Of a stretch of DNA of 64,000 bases, positions 8,600 to 17,647 are shown piece by piece. The translations under genes and the position numbers were made by a program. The notes under the pieces are model-generated. The model had not been told where the DNA came from, made no database searches, and saw only the letters and a program-made list of their open reading frames with translations. The stretch lies in the NCBI RefSeq assembly GCF_021184025.1, contig NZ_CP036537.1, positions 5,237,001 through 5,301,000 on the forward strand, given 5' to 3'. Each line of letters starts with the position of its first letter. The first letter of the stretch is position 1. Origin of the DNA: Rhodopseudomonas boonkerdii (GTDB lineage Bacteria; Pseudomonadota; Alphaproteobacteria; Rhizobiales; Xanthobacteraceae).

Positions 8600-8722
8600 T
8601 TTAACGAGTTCGAACGCTATGGCTGGCGCCGGCTGCAAACTTGCTATCAAGCAGCAAGGCTTGGTTGTCAATCAAGAGAAGGTCCGCCGTCTCATGCGCA
8701 GGCATGACCTGCAGACCAGCGA
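8600..8722 (+). pseudogene. IS3-family transposase (OrfB) fragment
   Basis: FNEFERYGWRRLQT in one frame followed by KLAIKQQGLVVNQEKVRRLM and RRHDLQ in another matches the helix-turn-helix region of IS3-type OrfB proteins (RYGYRR...GLVVNHKKVRRLMREHDL). Only about 40 codons and one frameshift are visible. It lies between the SDR remnant and the 3' end of the autotransporter gene. Confidence 0.75.
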
Positions 8723-8736
8723 CCGCTTGTTTGAAA

Positions 8737-11700
8737 TTACCAGGTGAAGCGCGCGCCGGCCGAGAGCTGATGGCTTGTGGCGTTGCTGCGATATTCGCCG
8801 TTATACGCGGCGAATACGCTAAGGGACTCGCTGCGCCAGCCCGAAACTTTGGCGCTGACCAGGGCCGCGTTGCGGCCCGGCGCCGCCGCCGACACCAGAA
8901 AGGCATCGTCGAGCAGCGCGGCTTGGCTGGTCAGCGTTGTGTCGCGCAGATCATGGCCCCAGGCGAGCTTCAGTTCCGGGATAAACGTTGTGCCGTCGGT
9001 TGTGCGGAGGCGTGCGCTGAGGGCCGCGCCGGCGATGCTGGTCAGCTTGTCATAGGCTCGCGTGGCATAGGCGAGACCGATGGGCTGCTGGCTTTCGCTA
9101 TAGCCATCGCGGCGAAAACCCTGCCAGCTGAGGCCGCCGAATGGCTTCAGCACTAGGTCCGGCGTCAGGCTGAAGCGATAGCCCGCCTCCACGGCGGTGC
9201 CGAGGCCGATGCCATTGGTGCTGCCCTGCAGCGACGAACTCGAGAGCACGATCTGGCGGCTTGATGACATTGCACTGGGGCCACCGGCGATACGGACATC
9301 GACCACGGCCGCGCCCGGCGTCCAGCTCGCATAGAGTGCGCCGCCATAGGTATCGGACACGCCCTGCGTATCGATGCTCGTCGCCGATGTATGGGCGTAG
9401 CCGAAGGCAGCACCGGCCATCAGCGTATTGGAGAAGCGGCGATCGGCGCCGAGCGTGAAACCGGCACTGGTCGCCTTCGAGCCGGCGAGATCGCCGCTAT
9501 CACCGACGCGGCTGGTGCGGCCAAAACCCTGACCCCAGATGGCCCAGCCATCCTGCGCGCGCTCGCCTGGCCCGATGCTGGCAAAGGCGTTGAGCGCGGC
9601 CGAGGTCTCGGCGGTCAGCATGTTGCGGCCGGCGTAGGACAGCGCGAAGGACTGCGCCGCGCCGTTCTGGCCTGCGTCGCCACCGAAACCGACGATATCC
9701 TGACGATCGCCGATGGCGCCGAGGAAGCCGGCAAAGGCCTGCAGCGACGCGCTGGCGACGGCTGGCTGGCCGGGGCCGCTGAGCTGCGACAGCGCCTTTT
9801 CGACCTTCGCCTCGCTGTCGAGCTGATAGAGCGCATCATACAGCGCTTTCTCGGGGGCCGAAGGCACCACGCCGGGATCGGTGCGGTGGCTATCAAGCAG
9901 GCGCCCGACATGCTGCGCATTGGCATCGAGCGCGTCGGTATCGGCGAGATTGGTGAAGCTCGACGGCGTAACCGCAAGGGTGATCGAGGTCGGCAGATAG
10001 ATCAGGTCGAAGCGGGCGTTGTCCGCCAGCCCCTGGGTCGGCTGCACCAGGGTCGAGAAGGTGCCTGCGGTGCGTGCGCCGTAGAAGGCCTGCACGAAGG
10101 GCACTTCAGTGCCTATCTGGGCCGTGAAACCGCTGGGCGTACCGATGCTGCCGCGCAGGATCGGCGTCAGCGTGCCCGCGGCATAAAACACATTACCGGC
10201 ACCAGTGACATAAATCCGGTCATAGGTGCCGGGACCGCCCGCGACACCCGCGATGCCGTCGATATCGATCCGCGTGGTCGCGGTGGAGGTCAGCGTGACG
10301 TTGCCGTTGAAGGTCAGCGTGCCAGCCGAATTGCCGGCGGTGACGATGCCCGCGGTTATCGCATTATTGCCGATCAAATCCTGCAGATTAGCCATCTTGC
10401 CCGGCGACAGCGTGCCGGCGATCTGCGTGTTGCCATTGATCGTGCCGAAGCCGGCCAGCGTCGCCGGCCGGGCGATGCTCAGCAAATTGCCGACGGTCAT
10501 GCTGAGCGTGCCGTCCACCGATAGCGTGCCGAGCTGAGCGAATACATTGCCGCCGGCATTGGTGCGGCCGGAAATGGTCAGAATGCCGTCACCCGCTTTG
10601 GTGACGTCGCCCTGGGTCTGCAGCAACTGGCTCCAATAGGTCGTGCTGCCGGCGGCAACGGTCTCGGTCGCATTGGCGGCCAGCGTGGTCGGTCCGTCGG
10701 TAGCGCGGTCGAGCCGGATCAGGCCTTGGCCGAACACGGTATCGATGCCGGGCAGCCCGAGATCTTCGGTGGTGGAGAACAACAGATGCGACAGATCCTG
10801 CGCATTATAGGTGGGATTGGCCTGGATCAGCACGGCCAGCGTGCCTGACACAGTCGGTGCCGCCATGGATGTGCCGGAGAGATAGTCATAGCTGCTGTAA
10901 GGCACCGTCGAATAGAACTGTTGTTGAGCGTTGTCGCCGCCCGGCGCGGCCACGCACCAGCTCGCGGTGACGCCGCAGCGGTTCGAATAGTACGTCGCCT
11001 GCTTGTCTGCGGTGATGGCCATCACACCGATGATCTGGCCGGGCTGATTGCCGAGCGCGCTGTAATCGAGCCCGAGGCCTTGATCATCATAGACATTGGT
11101 ATGCGCATGGGCCGGCTGCACATAGGGATAGAGCGCGAGGCCGCTCGGATTGTTCGCCGCGTCCGGATGAAAACCGTAGTCATTGCCTGTGGCTGCAACG
11201 ATGATCTTGCCGGCGCTCAGAGCGCCAAGCACGGCATTATATGTCGCGCCGGACATCATCGTGTTGAGGCCCCACACCTGTAAGGCCGGTTTGGGGGGGA
11301 TATTCGGCCCGTAGCTCGCATTGTAGACCATGACGCCGTTCAGCCCGTCGAAATACGAAATAGGGGCTGCGCCAGCATCAGCGATCGCGTCGGTATATCC
11401 ATAATACGGATTGGAAAGGATGGTACGAATGGGGACCAGACTCGCGTCGTAGGCAACGCCATGCATCTGGCCAGCGACGTTGCGCGCCGCGATGATACCG
11501 GCGACATGGGTGCCGTGCTTGTCGTAGCGCACCACACCTTTCGCATCCACATACGGTAACTGCGGGGATACATCGTTTGGGTTATACGGGTTGTTGCCGA
11601 CGCCGATGAAGTTTACGGCGCGCGACAGATTCCATGCGCCGGCTAGTGCTGGGTGATTGATGTCGAAGCCGCTGTCGCCGACCGCGACTGTCACGCCGGC

Positions 11701-11931
11701 ACCCGTGAAACCGCGGTTGTAAGCCGCCTGCGCGTGGATCAGATCGAGCGGCCAGCCTTGTGGATTTGGACCTGTCTGAGCTGCCGTCCCTGCGATCCCG
11801 AGGCTGCTGAAAAGCGTTGTTCCCAGAAACAGCATCGACATCCGGCGCAGACGCCCTTCGATTTTCCCCACAAGAACTGCCCTTCCAACTACGCGGATCG
11901 CGCGCATCCCCATGCGCGTGGCCCATGCCAA
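8737..11931 (-). CDS. S8 (subtilisin-like) serine protease autotransporter
   Basis: A type Va secreted protease of 1,064 aa. After an extended signal region (hydrophobic MSMLFLGTTLFSSLGIAGTA near residues 31-50) comes the S8 peptidase domain with Asp86 (VAVGDSGFD), His139 (HGTHVAG), the oxyanion Asn250 (AATGND) and Ser355 (GTSMAAP). A beta-helical passenger with an autotransporter-associated strand (TQGDVTKAGDGILTISG) runs to about residue 750. The last ~270 residues form the outer-membrane beta-barrel and end in FTW, the usual terminal aromatic for BAM insertion. Starts at M1, M8 or M31 are possible. It stands alone, flanked by decayed DNA. Confidence 0.93.
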   Translation of the reverse strand: MAWATRMGMRAIRVVGRAVLVGKIEGRLRRMSMLFLGTTLFSSLGIAGTAAQTGPNPQGWPLDLIHAQAAYNRGFTGAGVTVAVGDSGFDINHPALAGAWNLSRAVNFIGVGNNPYNPNDVSPQLPYVDAKGVVRYDKHGTHVAGIIAARNVAGQMHGVAYDASLVPIRTILSNPYYGYTDAIADAGAAPISYFDGLNGVMVYNASYGPNIPPKPALQVWGLNTMMSGATYNAVLGALSAGKIIVAATGNDYGFHPDAANNPSGLALYPYVQPAHAHTNVYDDQGLGLDYSALGNQPGQIIGVMAITADKQATYYSNRCGVTASWCVAAPGGDNAQQQFYSTVPYSSYDYLSGTSMAAPTVSGTLAVLIQANPTYNAQDLSHLLFSTTEDLGLPGIDTVFGQGLIRLDRATDGPTTLAANATETVAAGSTTYWSQLLQTQGDVTKAGDGILTISGRTNAGGNVFAQLGTLSVDGTLSMTVGNLLSIARPATLAGFGTINGNTQIAGTLSPGKMANLQDLIGNNAITAGIVTAGNSAGTLTFNGNVTLTSTATTRIDIDGIAGVAGGPGTYDRIYVTGAGNVFYAAGTLTPILRGSIGTPSGFTAQIGTEVPFVQAFYGARTAGTFSTLVQPTQGLADNARFDLIYLPTSITLAVTPSSFTNLADTDALDANAQHVGRLLDSHRTDPGVVPSAPEKALYDALYQLDSEAKVEKALSQLSGPGQPAVASASLQAFAGFLGAIGDRQDIVGFGGDAGQNGAAQSFALSYAGRNMLTAETSAALNAFASIGPGERAQDGWAIWGQGFGRTSRVGDSGDLAGSKATSAGFTLGADRRFSNTLMAGAAFGYAHTSATSIDTQGVSDTYGGALYASWTPGAAVVDVRIAGGPSAMSSSRQIVLSSSSLQGSTNGIGLGTAVEAGYRFSLTPDLVLKPFGGLSWQGFRRDGYSESQQPIGLAYATRAYDKLTSIAGAALSARLRTTDGTTFIPELKLAWGHDLRDTTLTSQAALLDDAFLVSAAAPGRNAALVSAKVSGWRSESLSVFAAYNGEYRSNATSHQLSAGARFTW

Positions 11932-12290
11932 TCAAATAACACTTCGAGGAATACGTAGAAATGATTCGCCGCCCGGAAACTACGATGACTACGCCATTTG
12001 ATCGGGTATTTTGCGATACGGCTGGTCTCACCCGCGTTCGCAGCCCTGTGCTTACTTCCCAAGACTGAGACCTATAACCCCGACGGCAAAGGCGGCCTGG
12101 CGAGCACAGCCGATCCTATCGGTATAAGGCTTGAAGATGTGATATGACATAGCGGGACCTAAAGAAGCATGACGATAAGCTACAGTTACTATTGTCCAAA
12201 CAAAGACCTCGAAGGCAGAATCGTCCGCTCCCACGCCGGCGGCCTTTGAACGTTGTCACGTCGCACCTTGCCCGCTAGGATCTCTCCACA
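11932..12290. other. Upstream region of the autotransporter gene, no gene seen
   Basis: The minus-strand autotransporter promoter should lie here, but no confident -35/-10 pair was identified. Short open frames in this stretch have no protein-like features. Confidence 0.4.
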
Positions 12291-12379
12291 GCGCGCGATC
12301 TCGGCATCTCCACAAACTGGTTCTTCGCCGCCTTTTCGGCATCCCTGATTATCTCCGGACTGCTAGGTCCAAGGGTCGG
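12291..12379 (+). pseudogene. MFS permease fragment
   Basis: The frame from 12291 reads ARDLGISTNWFFAAFSASLI and then ISGLLGPRVG, typical of the second transmembrane helix and following loop of a major facilitator permease (AxLGISxxWFFAAFSxSLxxSGLLGPRxG). No other part of a permease gene is recognisable on either side, so this is a remnant. Confidence 0.7.
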
Positions 12380-12487
12380 GTCGCCGTCTGATCGGCCTTA
12401 CGGTCAGAGAAGTAGCAGGCTGGCGGCTTCCCTGCAAAACTAGCGGACGACTGACGCTGTCTGGCCGCAGTCGTCTTCACTAGCGGC

Positions 12488-12640
12488 AACAAAGTCGAAC
12501 TATCGACTTTCCCGAACTGGATTGGAGGTGTCCGAACCAACAAAGAACTCACGCTTGTGGTAGAGGGCGATCGGATGACTGAAAACTTCCAACGTCCCGA
12601 AGGGTCGAGGATTCGCATTACGTTCGAGCGGGTCCGCTAG
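12488..12640 (+). pseudogene. Lipocalin-like domain protein, C-terminal remnant
   Basis: The frame NKVELSTFPNWIGGVRTNKE ... RPEGSRIRITFERVR ends in TAG at 12638-12640. It resembles the C-terminal half of the intact lipocalin-like protein at 60689-61192 (KIESASFPNWEGQDQVRKFK) and related proteins ending in WxRV/WERV. The first half of the domain and a start are missing. Confidence 0.65.
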
Positions 12641-13310
12641 AGGCTGAAGAGGGCGATGCGGATCTATCCGCATCGCCTGTGCTGCCTAACGCTCGTCGAG
12701 TGAAGAGTGAGGTGCGCAGCAAACGGACATAGTGCGAAATCGGCAAATCAGATGCTAACGGTGTTAAGAGGTGCCGACTGCTTGTTGCTGCAAAGACGCA
12801 CGTCCGACGCGTATCTTGAGAGGACAGAACGAAGGACACGCTGGCACTTCCCGAGCCTCGATTGCTAGCAATATTACGCACACACGACCAAGCGTCGGCG
12901 AGCTAACAAAGTAAAGCCAGAGTGATCGTGCCGTCAACACGCCAGCATTGGCCAGGTAGGCTTGAAGGAGGGCGACGCGGACGAATTCGCCCCCTACAAC
13001 GCAGGTCATTTCCGGCGTGATGGCAGCCCCCAGGAGGGGCGTAAGTACGCGCAAGAGCGCAACGTCGCGTCGATCGTAGAAGTGCATGGGTTAGGCTCCG
13101 TCTCTCGAAGCATAATGGATGCTAACCATCACTTCTTTGGGGCTCAGATGTTTCTTGATGTTGCGGAGGAAGCTAACCGCTCTTCGATGTCGAGCACCGC
13201 TCGCATGCCGCATCATTTAAGCTGCGGCCCCCGCACCCCCTTCCACATGATGCACACACAGCGTTTGCGTGAGCTTCACTTGAGCTTGCCTGAGAAAGTT
13301 ATCTGATCAT
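12641..13310. other. Gene-free stretch
   Basis: About 670 bases between the lipocalin remnant and the histidine kinase gene. Open frames on both strands are present but show no family motifs, no transmembrane pattern and no supported starts. Confidence 0.4.
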
Positions 13311-14636
13311 CTACGCCGTACGCACGACCGCCACATTTGCAACGTCACGCTGGGCAGAAGAATTATCGCAACGAACGATGGAGAACCTGCTTCCGCGTTC
13401 GGCAGATGGGAGCAAGATCGACTGTCGTAGCCCGCGCGGCCGTCGGTTTTCGATCAACAATCGTCCATTAGACTTTTCAATAATTTCCTTTGCAATTGCG
13501 AGCCCCAATCCGGCTCCCGGAACTTGCTGCCTTCGGGCCGGGTCAACACGGAAGAACGGCTCGAATACACTGGCCATGAGATTTTCAGGGATGCCTGGCC
13601 CAGCATCTTCGATAATGACCGCACATTCCGACCCTTGCAGGTGGACAGTGACACGCGCGCCCTCGCCATGGGTTGCAGCATTGATGATCAGGTTTCGCAG
13701 GGCGCGGACAAAGGCAAGCGGCGCTACCGAAGCCTTAGCGCTCTCACATGGCCCACGCACGACGGCAAATTTCATTACTGCCAAATCATCGCATACGCGC
13801 CCAACCACGTCTTCAATGTCGATGATCTCGGTCTTGTCAGCGGACGTTTCTTCGCGAACAAGCTGTATGGCACTGTCGGCAATGCGATCCATTTCATCCA
13901 GATCGCTTAGCCATTCGGCCTTTTCGCTTTCCGGAAGAAATTCTACGCGAAGCCGCATTCTTGTCATCGGCGTTCGTAGGTCGTGGCCAGCGCCAGCTAC
14001 AAGCCGCATTCGGCTTTCGACGGCTTTCCTCAGGCTTGCTCCGAGCTTATTAAGCGCTTTTGCCGTAGCCCTGACCTCGTCGGGGCCTTCCTCGGGGATA
14101 TCTTCAAACGAACCACGAGCGTTGAGATTTGTAGCCAGTGTCTCCAGTATACTCAATCGACGCGTGATATGGTGAGCAGCAACAAGCGCGACCGCGGTTG
14201 TGCCAATGGTGATGATGGCCATCCACACCAGCGCGGCATACCAGACGAGGCGCGGTGGCCCGTGGGTGGGGCCAGGAAAGACAAGCCAACCGCTGCCGAG
14301 ATTGATCGAGATTGTCGGCGTCTTGCTGCCGTCGACCTGCGTTGCGATAACGTCGAAGCCGATCTTCTCTTGCGTGAAGGTATCTCGTAAGAGAGTTGTA
14401 GTATTTTCGATTATGCGACCGGAGCTTGGTGCCGACACAAGGCGAAGGTCCCGCCCCGCTTCCGCCCGTTCGTTCGACGGCGCAATCATGCGCACACGAT
14501 CAACAACGGCTTCAGCGAATTTCTTATCCCCAATCGCGCAGAGCGAATAATGGATGAGGATTGTCGAGAGCCCCACGACGCACACAATCGACAAGACAAG
14601 CGTCATGGCCATACGGGCGCGCAGCGTGTTCATCAT
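13311..14636 (-). CDS. Sensor histidine kinase (EnvZ/QseC-like)
   Basis: A membrane sensor of 441 aa. Transmembrane helices are at residues 9-31 and 133-155 and enclose a periplasmic sensor of about 100 residues. A HAMP-like segment follows, then HisKA with phospho-accepting His218 in GAGHDLRTPMTRMRLR. The HATPase_c domain has an N-box (RNLIINAATHG), DAGPGIP and GAGLGLAIAK. The ATG overlaps the TGA of the response regulator gene (ATGA), so the pair is translationally coupled. The signal is unknown. Confidence 0.93.
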   Translation of the reverse strand: MMNTLRARMAMTLVLSIVCVVGLSTILIHYSLCAIGDKKFAEAVVDRVRMIAPSNERAEAGRDLRLVSAPSSGRIIENTTTLLRDTFTQEKIGFDVIATQVDGSKTPTISINLGSGWLVFPGPTHGPPRLVWYAALVWMAIITIGTTAVALVAAHHITRRLSILETLATNLNARGSFEDIPEEGPDEVRATAKALNKLGASLRKAVESRMRLVAGAGHDLRTPMTRMRLRVEFLPESEKAEWLSDLDEMDRIADSAIQLVREETSADKTEIIDIEDVVGRVCDDLAVMKFAVVRGPCESAKASVAPLAFVRALRNLIINAATHGEGARVTVHLQGSECAVIIEDAGPGIPENLMASVFEPFFRVDPARRQQVPGAGLGLAIAKEIIEKSNGRLLIENRRPRGLRQSILLPSAERGSRFSIVRCDNSSAQRDVANVAVVRTA

Positions 14637-15355
14637 TCGGGCTCCACGTTCTCGACTGGCGCGGCAAACAGGTATCCGCCGTTCCGTATGGTTTTGATTA
14701 TCCGAAAGTCATCGCCGTCGCCGAGCTTTTTTCTTATTCTGCTCATAAGGACATCGACCGAACGGTCGAAAACCTCATCCTGTCCACGATTGGTGATTTC
14801 GAGCAGCTTGTCGCGGGTTAAGAGCTTGCCGGGACGTGTTACTAATGCATACAGCAGGTCGAATTCTGCCTCCGTCAGATCGAGCGGTGCTCCTGTTTCG
14901 TCGAGCAGCGATCTGCTGCCCGGTTGCAATGTGAACCTGCCGAATCGATGCATGCGGGCGTGAGACAGCCGGTTATCGTGCTCACCGTGCCGCCGGAGGA
15001 CGGCGCGGATGCGTGCCAGTAGCTCCCGAGGATTGAACGGTTTTCCGAGATAGTCGTCCGCTCCGATTTCAAGACCGATGATACGATCGACATCCTCTTT
15101 GAGGGCGGTGAGAAGAATCACTGGGATCTGAATATCCAGCCGTCGGAGATCTCGACAGATATCAAGACCGGAACCGTCCGGCAGCATAACATCGAGCACG
15201 ACAAGACTAATCTCATTGATGGCGAGAACATCGCCCATCGTTTTCCGGTCCGACGCCAGCGAAACGCGGAAATCCTGCTCGAGAAGATATCGCCCCAAAA
15301 GCTTCCGTATCGCGAGATCGTCATCGACGATCAGGATGTGTGGTTTACGCGTCAT
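14633..15355 (-). CDS. OmpR-family response regulator
   Basis: The receiver domain has the acidic pocket IVDDD at residues 9-13, phospho-acceptor Asp55 (VVLDVMLPDG) and Lys in PFNPRELLARIRAVLRR. A winged-helix DNA-binding domain follows (LDLTEAEFDLLYALVTRPGK, DRSVDVLMSRIRKKLGD). I start at the ATG at 15355 because MTRKPHILIVDDD is the normal N-terminus; an in-frame extension to 15421 is unsupported. It overlaps the partner kinase gene by four bases. Its targets may include the DUF3108 gene just upstream, but this is inference. Confidence 0.93.
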   Translation of the reverse strand: MTRKPHILIVDDDLAIRKLLGRYLLEQDFRVSLASDRKTMGDVLAINEISLVVLDVMLPDGSGLDICRDLRRLDIQIPVILLTALKEDVDRIIGLEIGADDYLGKPFNPRELLARIRAVLRRHGEHDNRLSHARMHRFGRFTLQPGSRSLLDETGAPLDLTEAEFDLLYALVTRPGKLLTRDKLLEITNRGQDEVFDRSVDVLMSRIRKKLGDGDDFRIIKTIRNGGYLFAAPVENVEPE

Positions 15356-15481
15356 TGTCTCAGGTCTTACTTTCGACGGGGCCGAGGTGTCGCGTGGCAA
15401 AGAGGCCGTCGATTTCACCATGCATATGGGATGCCATCCGCATTGAATATGGCTGCACCTCGGGAGCCACTGCCCAGCCGT

Positions 15482-16228
15482 TCAGGTGACACGACGAATG
15501 GTCACCGTTCCCAACGATAACGGCACCTCGATCCGGGTCGGCAGGCGAATGCCGTTCTCCTGGCGCGTTTTAGGAAAAGTGACGACGGCAATCGTCGGGC
15601 GTCCGTTTCCGGTTGGCCGGTGACCGGCGATCGGTCGGTGCACGGCGCGGCATTCGATCTCATCGTTCCTGGTCCCGCCTGCCACGATGTCGACGTTGAA
15701 ACGGCTGCTCCCGGTAAAAACCTGCGCGACGCCCGTGCATGGATTGTCGCTTTGAGACAGGCGTAAAAGCTCCGAAATGACGGCGCTGATCGGATCGAGC
15801 GCGTTTCTTCGATGGGCCTCTTCTAAAGGGATGAGTCCCCGTTGCTCGGATTCTGTTGGAGGGGGCTCAATCGAGACTGTCGCGGTTCGATCAGGCAAAA
15901 AGTCCACCGTGACAGCGCGTTCGGTTGCCCCCTCTGTGCGGAGCTGATACCGGGCCGGCACTATCTTGGCATCTCGCGAAAGTCCTTTTGAGGATGCCAC
16001 GAAGCGTGTGGATACGCCAAGAAGGGACACGTCACCGCGCAACGTCGCGGTATAGGCGCCAGCTTTTAGCTCGCCCGTCAATTGGCCGGACCCAATCGAG
16101 ATGCCCGACAATCTCGCCTCGTAGCGGGCACCGAATGTATCTGCTTGTGCAGGCGATATGCCGTAGACCAATGCCGTGAGCACCAAAAACCTCGCTACGA
16201 GGCAATGCACACCTGACCAGCCGATCAC
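15482..16228 (-). CDS. DUF3108 domain-containing exported protein
   Basis: The GTG at 16228, with GGAG six bases upstream, gives a 248-aa protein. It starts with a signal peptide (CLVARFLVLTALVYGISPAQA) followed by the DUF3108 pattern FGARYEARLSGISIGSGQLT, YTATLRGDVSLLGVSTRF, and NALDPISAVISELLRL. DUF3108 proteins are periplasmic and mostly uncharacterised, with a predicted beta-rich fold. A longer in-frame N-terminus to 16483 is arginine-rich and not protein-like. It is in the same orientation as the two-component pair, 126 bp upstream. Confidence 0.85.
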   Translation of the reverse strand: MIGWSGVHCLVARFLVLTALVYGISPAQADTFGARYEARLSGISIGSGQLTGELKAGAYTATLRGDVSLLGVSTRFVASSKGLSRDAKIVPARYQLRTEGATERAVTVDFLPDRTATVSIEPPPTESEQRGLIPLEEAHRRNALDPISAVISELLRLSQSDNPCTGVAQVFTGSSRFNVDIVAGGTRNDEIECRAVHRPIAGHRPTGNGRPTIAVVTFPKTRQENGIRLPTRIEVPLSLGTVTIRRVT

Positions 16229-16388
16229 GACTTGCTCCGAAGAAACATCATGTTCGCCCCCTATTCGACCGGTCGCGGGACGCGCCGCAAAGGAACGTCC
16301 GCGCACGGGTTGCCGGCGCAACTGTTCCGCGCCGGCCATTGTTGGACCAATCAAGGCAGGTTTTGGATGGGAATTTCTCTCAACGTTG

Positions 16389-16634
16389 CTAGACCGTCGG
16401 CGGCCGCTCGCCCGGTCGGCGGGCCGGACAAGATTGGGGGACGCATCGCAGCGCGTGCGCCCGTCGCCGCCCGATCTGGTCAATTGCGCGGCGGGGCCGA
16501 GCAGCGGGTGAGGACGCCGAATCGACGGTCTCCATCAACGCGACGAACTGCCTGAGATCATCGATTGGAACGCTGTTCAGGACGCGCCCAAGCAGCTGAA
16601 TGGTTTCCTCGGAAACACCGTCTCCACGGTCCAT
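16389..16634 (-). CDS. Small hypothetical protein
   Basis: An 81-aa frame starts at an ATG with an ideal AAGGAG six bases upstream. Its first 45 residues (MDRGDGVSEETIQLLGRVLN ... FVALMETVD) look like a real helical peptide. The rest (RRRAHALRCVPQSCPARRPG) is arginine/proline-rich and may come from a frameshift. It is the last member of the minus-strand run after the DUF2147 gene. No family is recognised. Confidence 0.45.
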   Translation of the reverse strand: MDRGDGVSEETIQLLGRVLNSVPIDDLRQFVALMETVDSASSPAARPRRAIDQIGRRRAHALRCVPQSCPARRPGERPPTV

Positions 16635-16676
16635 CGGCTGCTCCTTAGAGAAGGGGCTCATGTGCACTGGAAATCT

Positions 16677-17165
16677 CTAACGCTTGGCCGCTGGTGGCTT
16701 TGTGGCAGGCAGGGCCGGCGTTGCGACCCGCTGCAAGACGATGGTCTGTCCCATGGCTGGGATACCCATGTAGCCGCGGAGATGGAGCTTGCCATCAGTG
16801 ATCTCTGCCTTGCCGCTGACTAGGCGGCCGGAAGAGCCATCATAGAGGGTGCCGCCGGTCCACTCACCGTTCTGGTAGACCAACCCGGTGACCATCGTGA
16901 TGCCTTGGAGCGACCGCGACCGAAGCGCCGGATCCGGATTGAGTGTATCCTTTTTGAAGGTTGTTCCGTCGCTCTCGACGATTCGATTACCCCACAGGAT
17001 GCGTGCGTTGTATTCGGGGCCTGCCTTGAAAAACTCCAGCTTGACCGTTTCGGACTGCCACGTCCCGACGATGTCATCGGGCTGCGCCGCATTGGCGCCC
17101 CCCATTGGCGATGCGATGATGAGCGCAGCCACGATGGTGGCGGCAGCGTAAGTCTTCCAGATCAT
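16677..17165 (-). CDS. DUF2147 domain-containing exported protein
   Basis: A 162-aa protein with a signal peptide (TYAAATIVAALIIASPMGGA) and the DUF2147 hallmarks DIVGTWQSE, ARILWGNRI, LQGITMVTGLVYQNGEWTGG, LYDGSSGRLVSGKAEI and LHLRGYMGIPAMGQTIVLQR. The family is periplasmic with a lipocalin-like beta-barrel and no settled function. It follows the TPR and methyltransferase genes on the minus strand and probably shares their transcript. Confidence 0.9.
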   Translation of the reverse strand: MIWKTYAAATIVAALIIASPMGGANAAQPDDIVGTWQSETVKLEFFKAGPEYNARILWGNRIVESDGTTFKKDTLNPDPALRSRSLQGITMVTGLVYQNGEWTGGTLYDGSSGRLVSGKAEITDGKLHLRGYMGIPAMGQTIVLQRVATPALPATKPPAAKR

Positions 17166-17227
17166 TGGTCAGTTTTCCTTGCTGTGCCGTTAGTCCGGCG
17201 TCTCGGTGTTTATTGGATGGGGCTGCT

Positions 17228-17647
17228 TTAAAAGCTAGTGCGAGATGCGAGCTCAAATGCGGCTTTCGCCTGTTGCGTTTGCCCGGTGTCTCGCAGCAGC
17301 ACGCCGAACTGCGTCCAGATCTCGGCATGAGATTCATTGAGCTCCAGTGCTCTCCGAGCACAATCGAGCGCACGATCTCTATCCGACACGCCCTGATAGG
17401 CAGTAGACAGGTTGTGCCATAGCCAGCAGTTGTCCGGCCGCATCGAAACGGCGGCCAAAAACACCTCGACAGCCAGCTCATAGTTCTCAGCTCGCAGACA
17501 CATCGCTCCGAACTCGCGCAAGGCCGTCGAGAGTGCGCCGGTTCGCGTCTGTAGCGTAAGGAAGATCGGATACTCCTTCCCCCACTCTGCCAGTTTGGCG
17601 AGGACATCTCGCAGCTTCATCAGCGGTACGTCGCTAGTATGCGGCAT
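17228..17647 (-). CDS. Tetratricopeptide repeat protein
   Basis: A 139-aa protein with two or three TPR units: ENYELAVEVFLAAVSMRPDN, LWHNLSTAYQGVSDRDRALD/CARRALELNES, and IWTQFGVLLRDTGQTQQAKA. TPRs are protein-interaction scaffolds; no enzyme domain is present and no signal peptide is seen. The ATG at 17647 overlaps the end of the methyltransferase gene; an alternative start is at 17620. It belongs to the minus-strand run of 16.4-21 kb. Confidence 0.8.
   Translation of the reverse strand: MPHTSDVPLMKLRDVLAKLAEWGKEYPIFLTLQTRTGALSTALREFGAMCLRAENYELAVEVFLAAVSMRPDNCWLWHNLSTAYQGVSDRDRALDCARRALELNESHAEIWTQFGVLLRDTGQTQQAKAAFELASRTSF

Noticed and set aside
9391..10524. 377-codon plus-strand open frame opposite the autotransporter
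   Set aside because: It is antisense to an intact S8/beta-barrel protein; the composition is Arg/Gly/Ala-rich and no domain is visible.
12618..13306. Possible small genes upstream of the histidine kinase
   Set aside because: The frames overlap on both strands and give low-complexity or unpatterned peptides; I could not tie any to a family.
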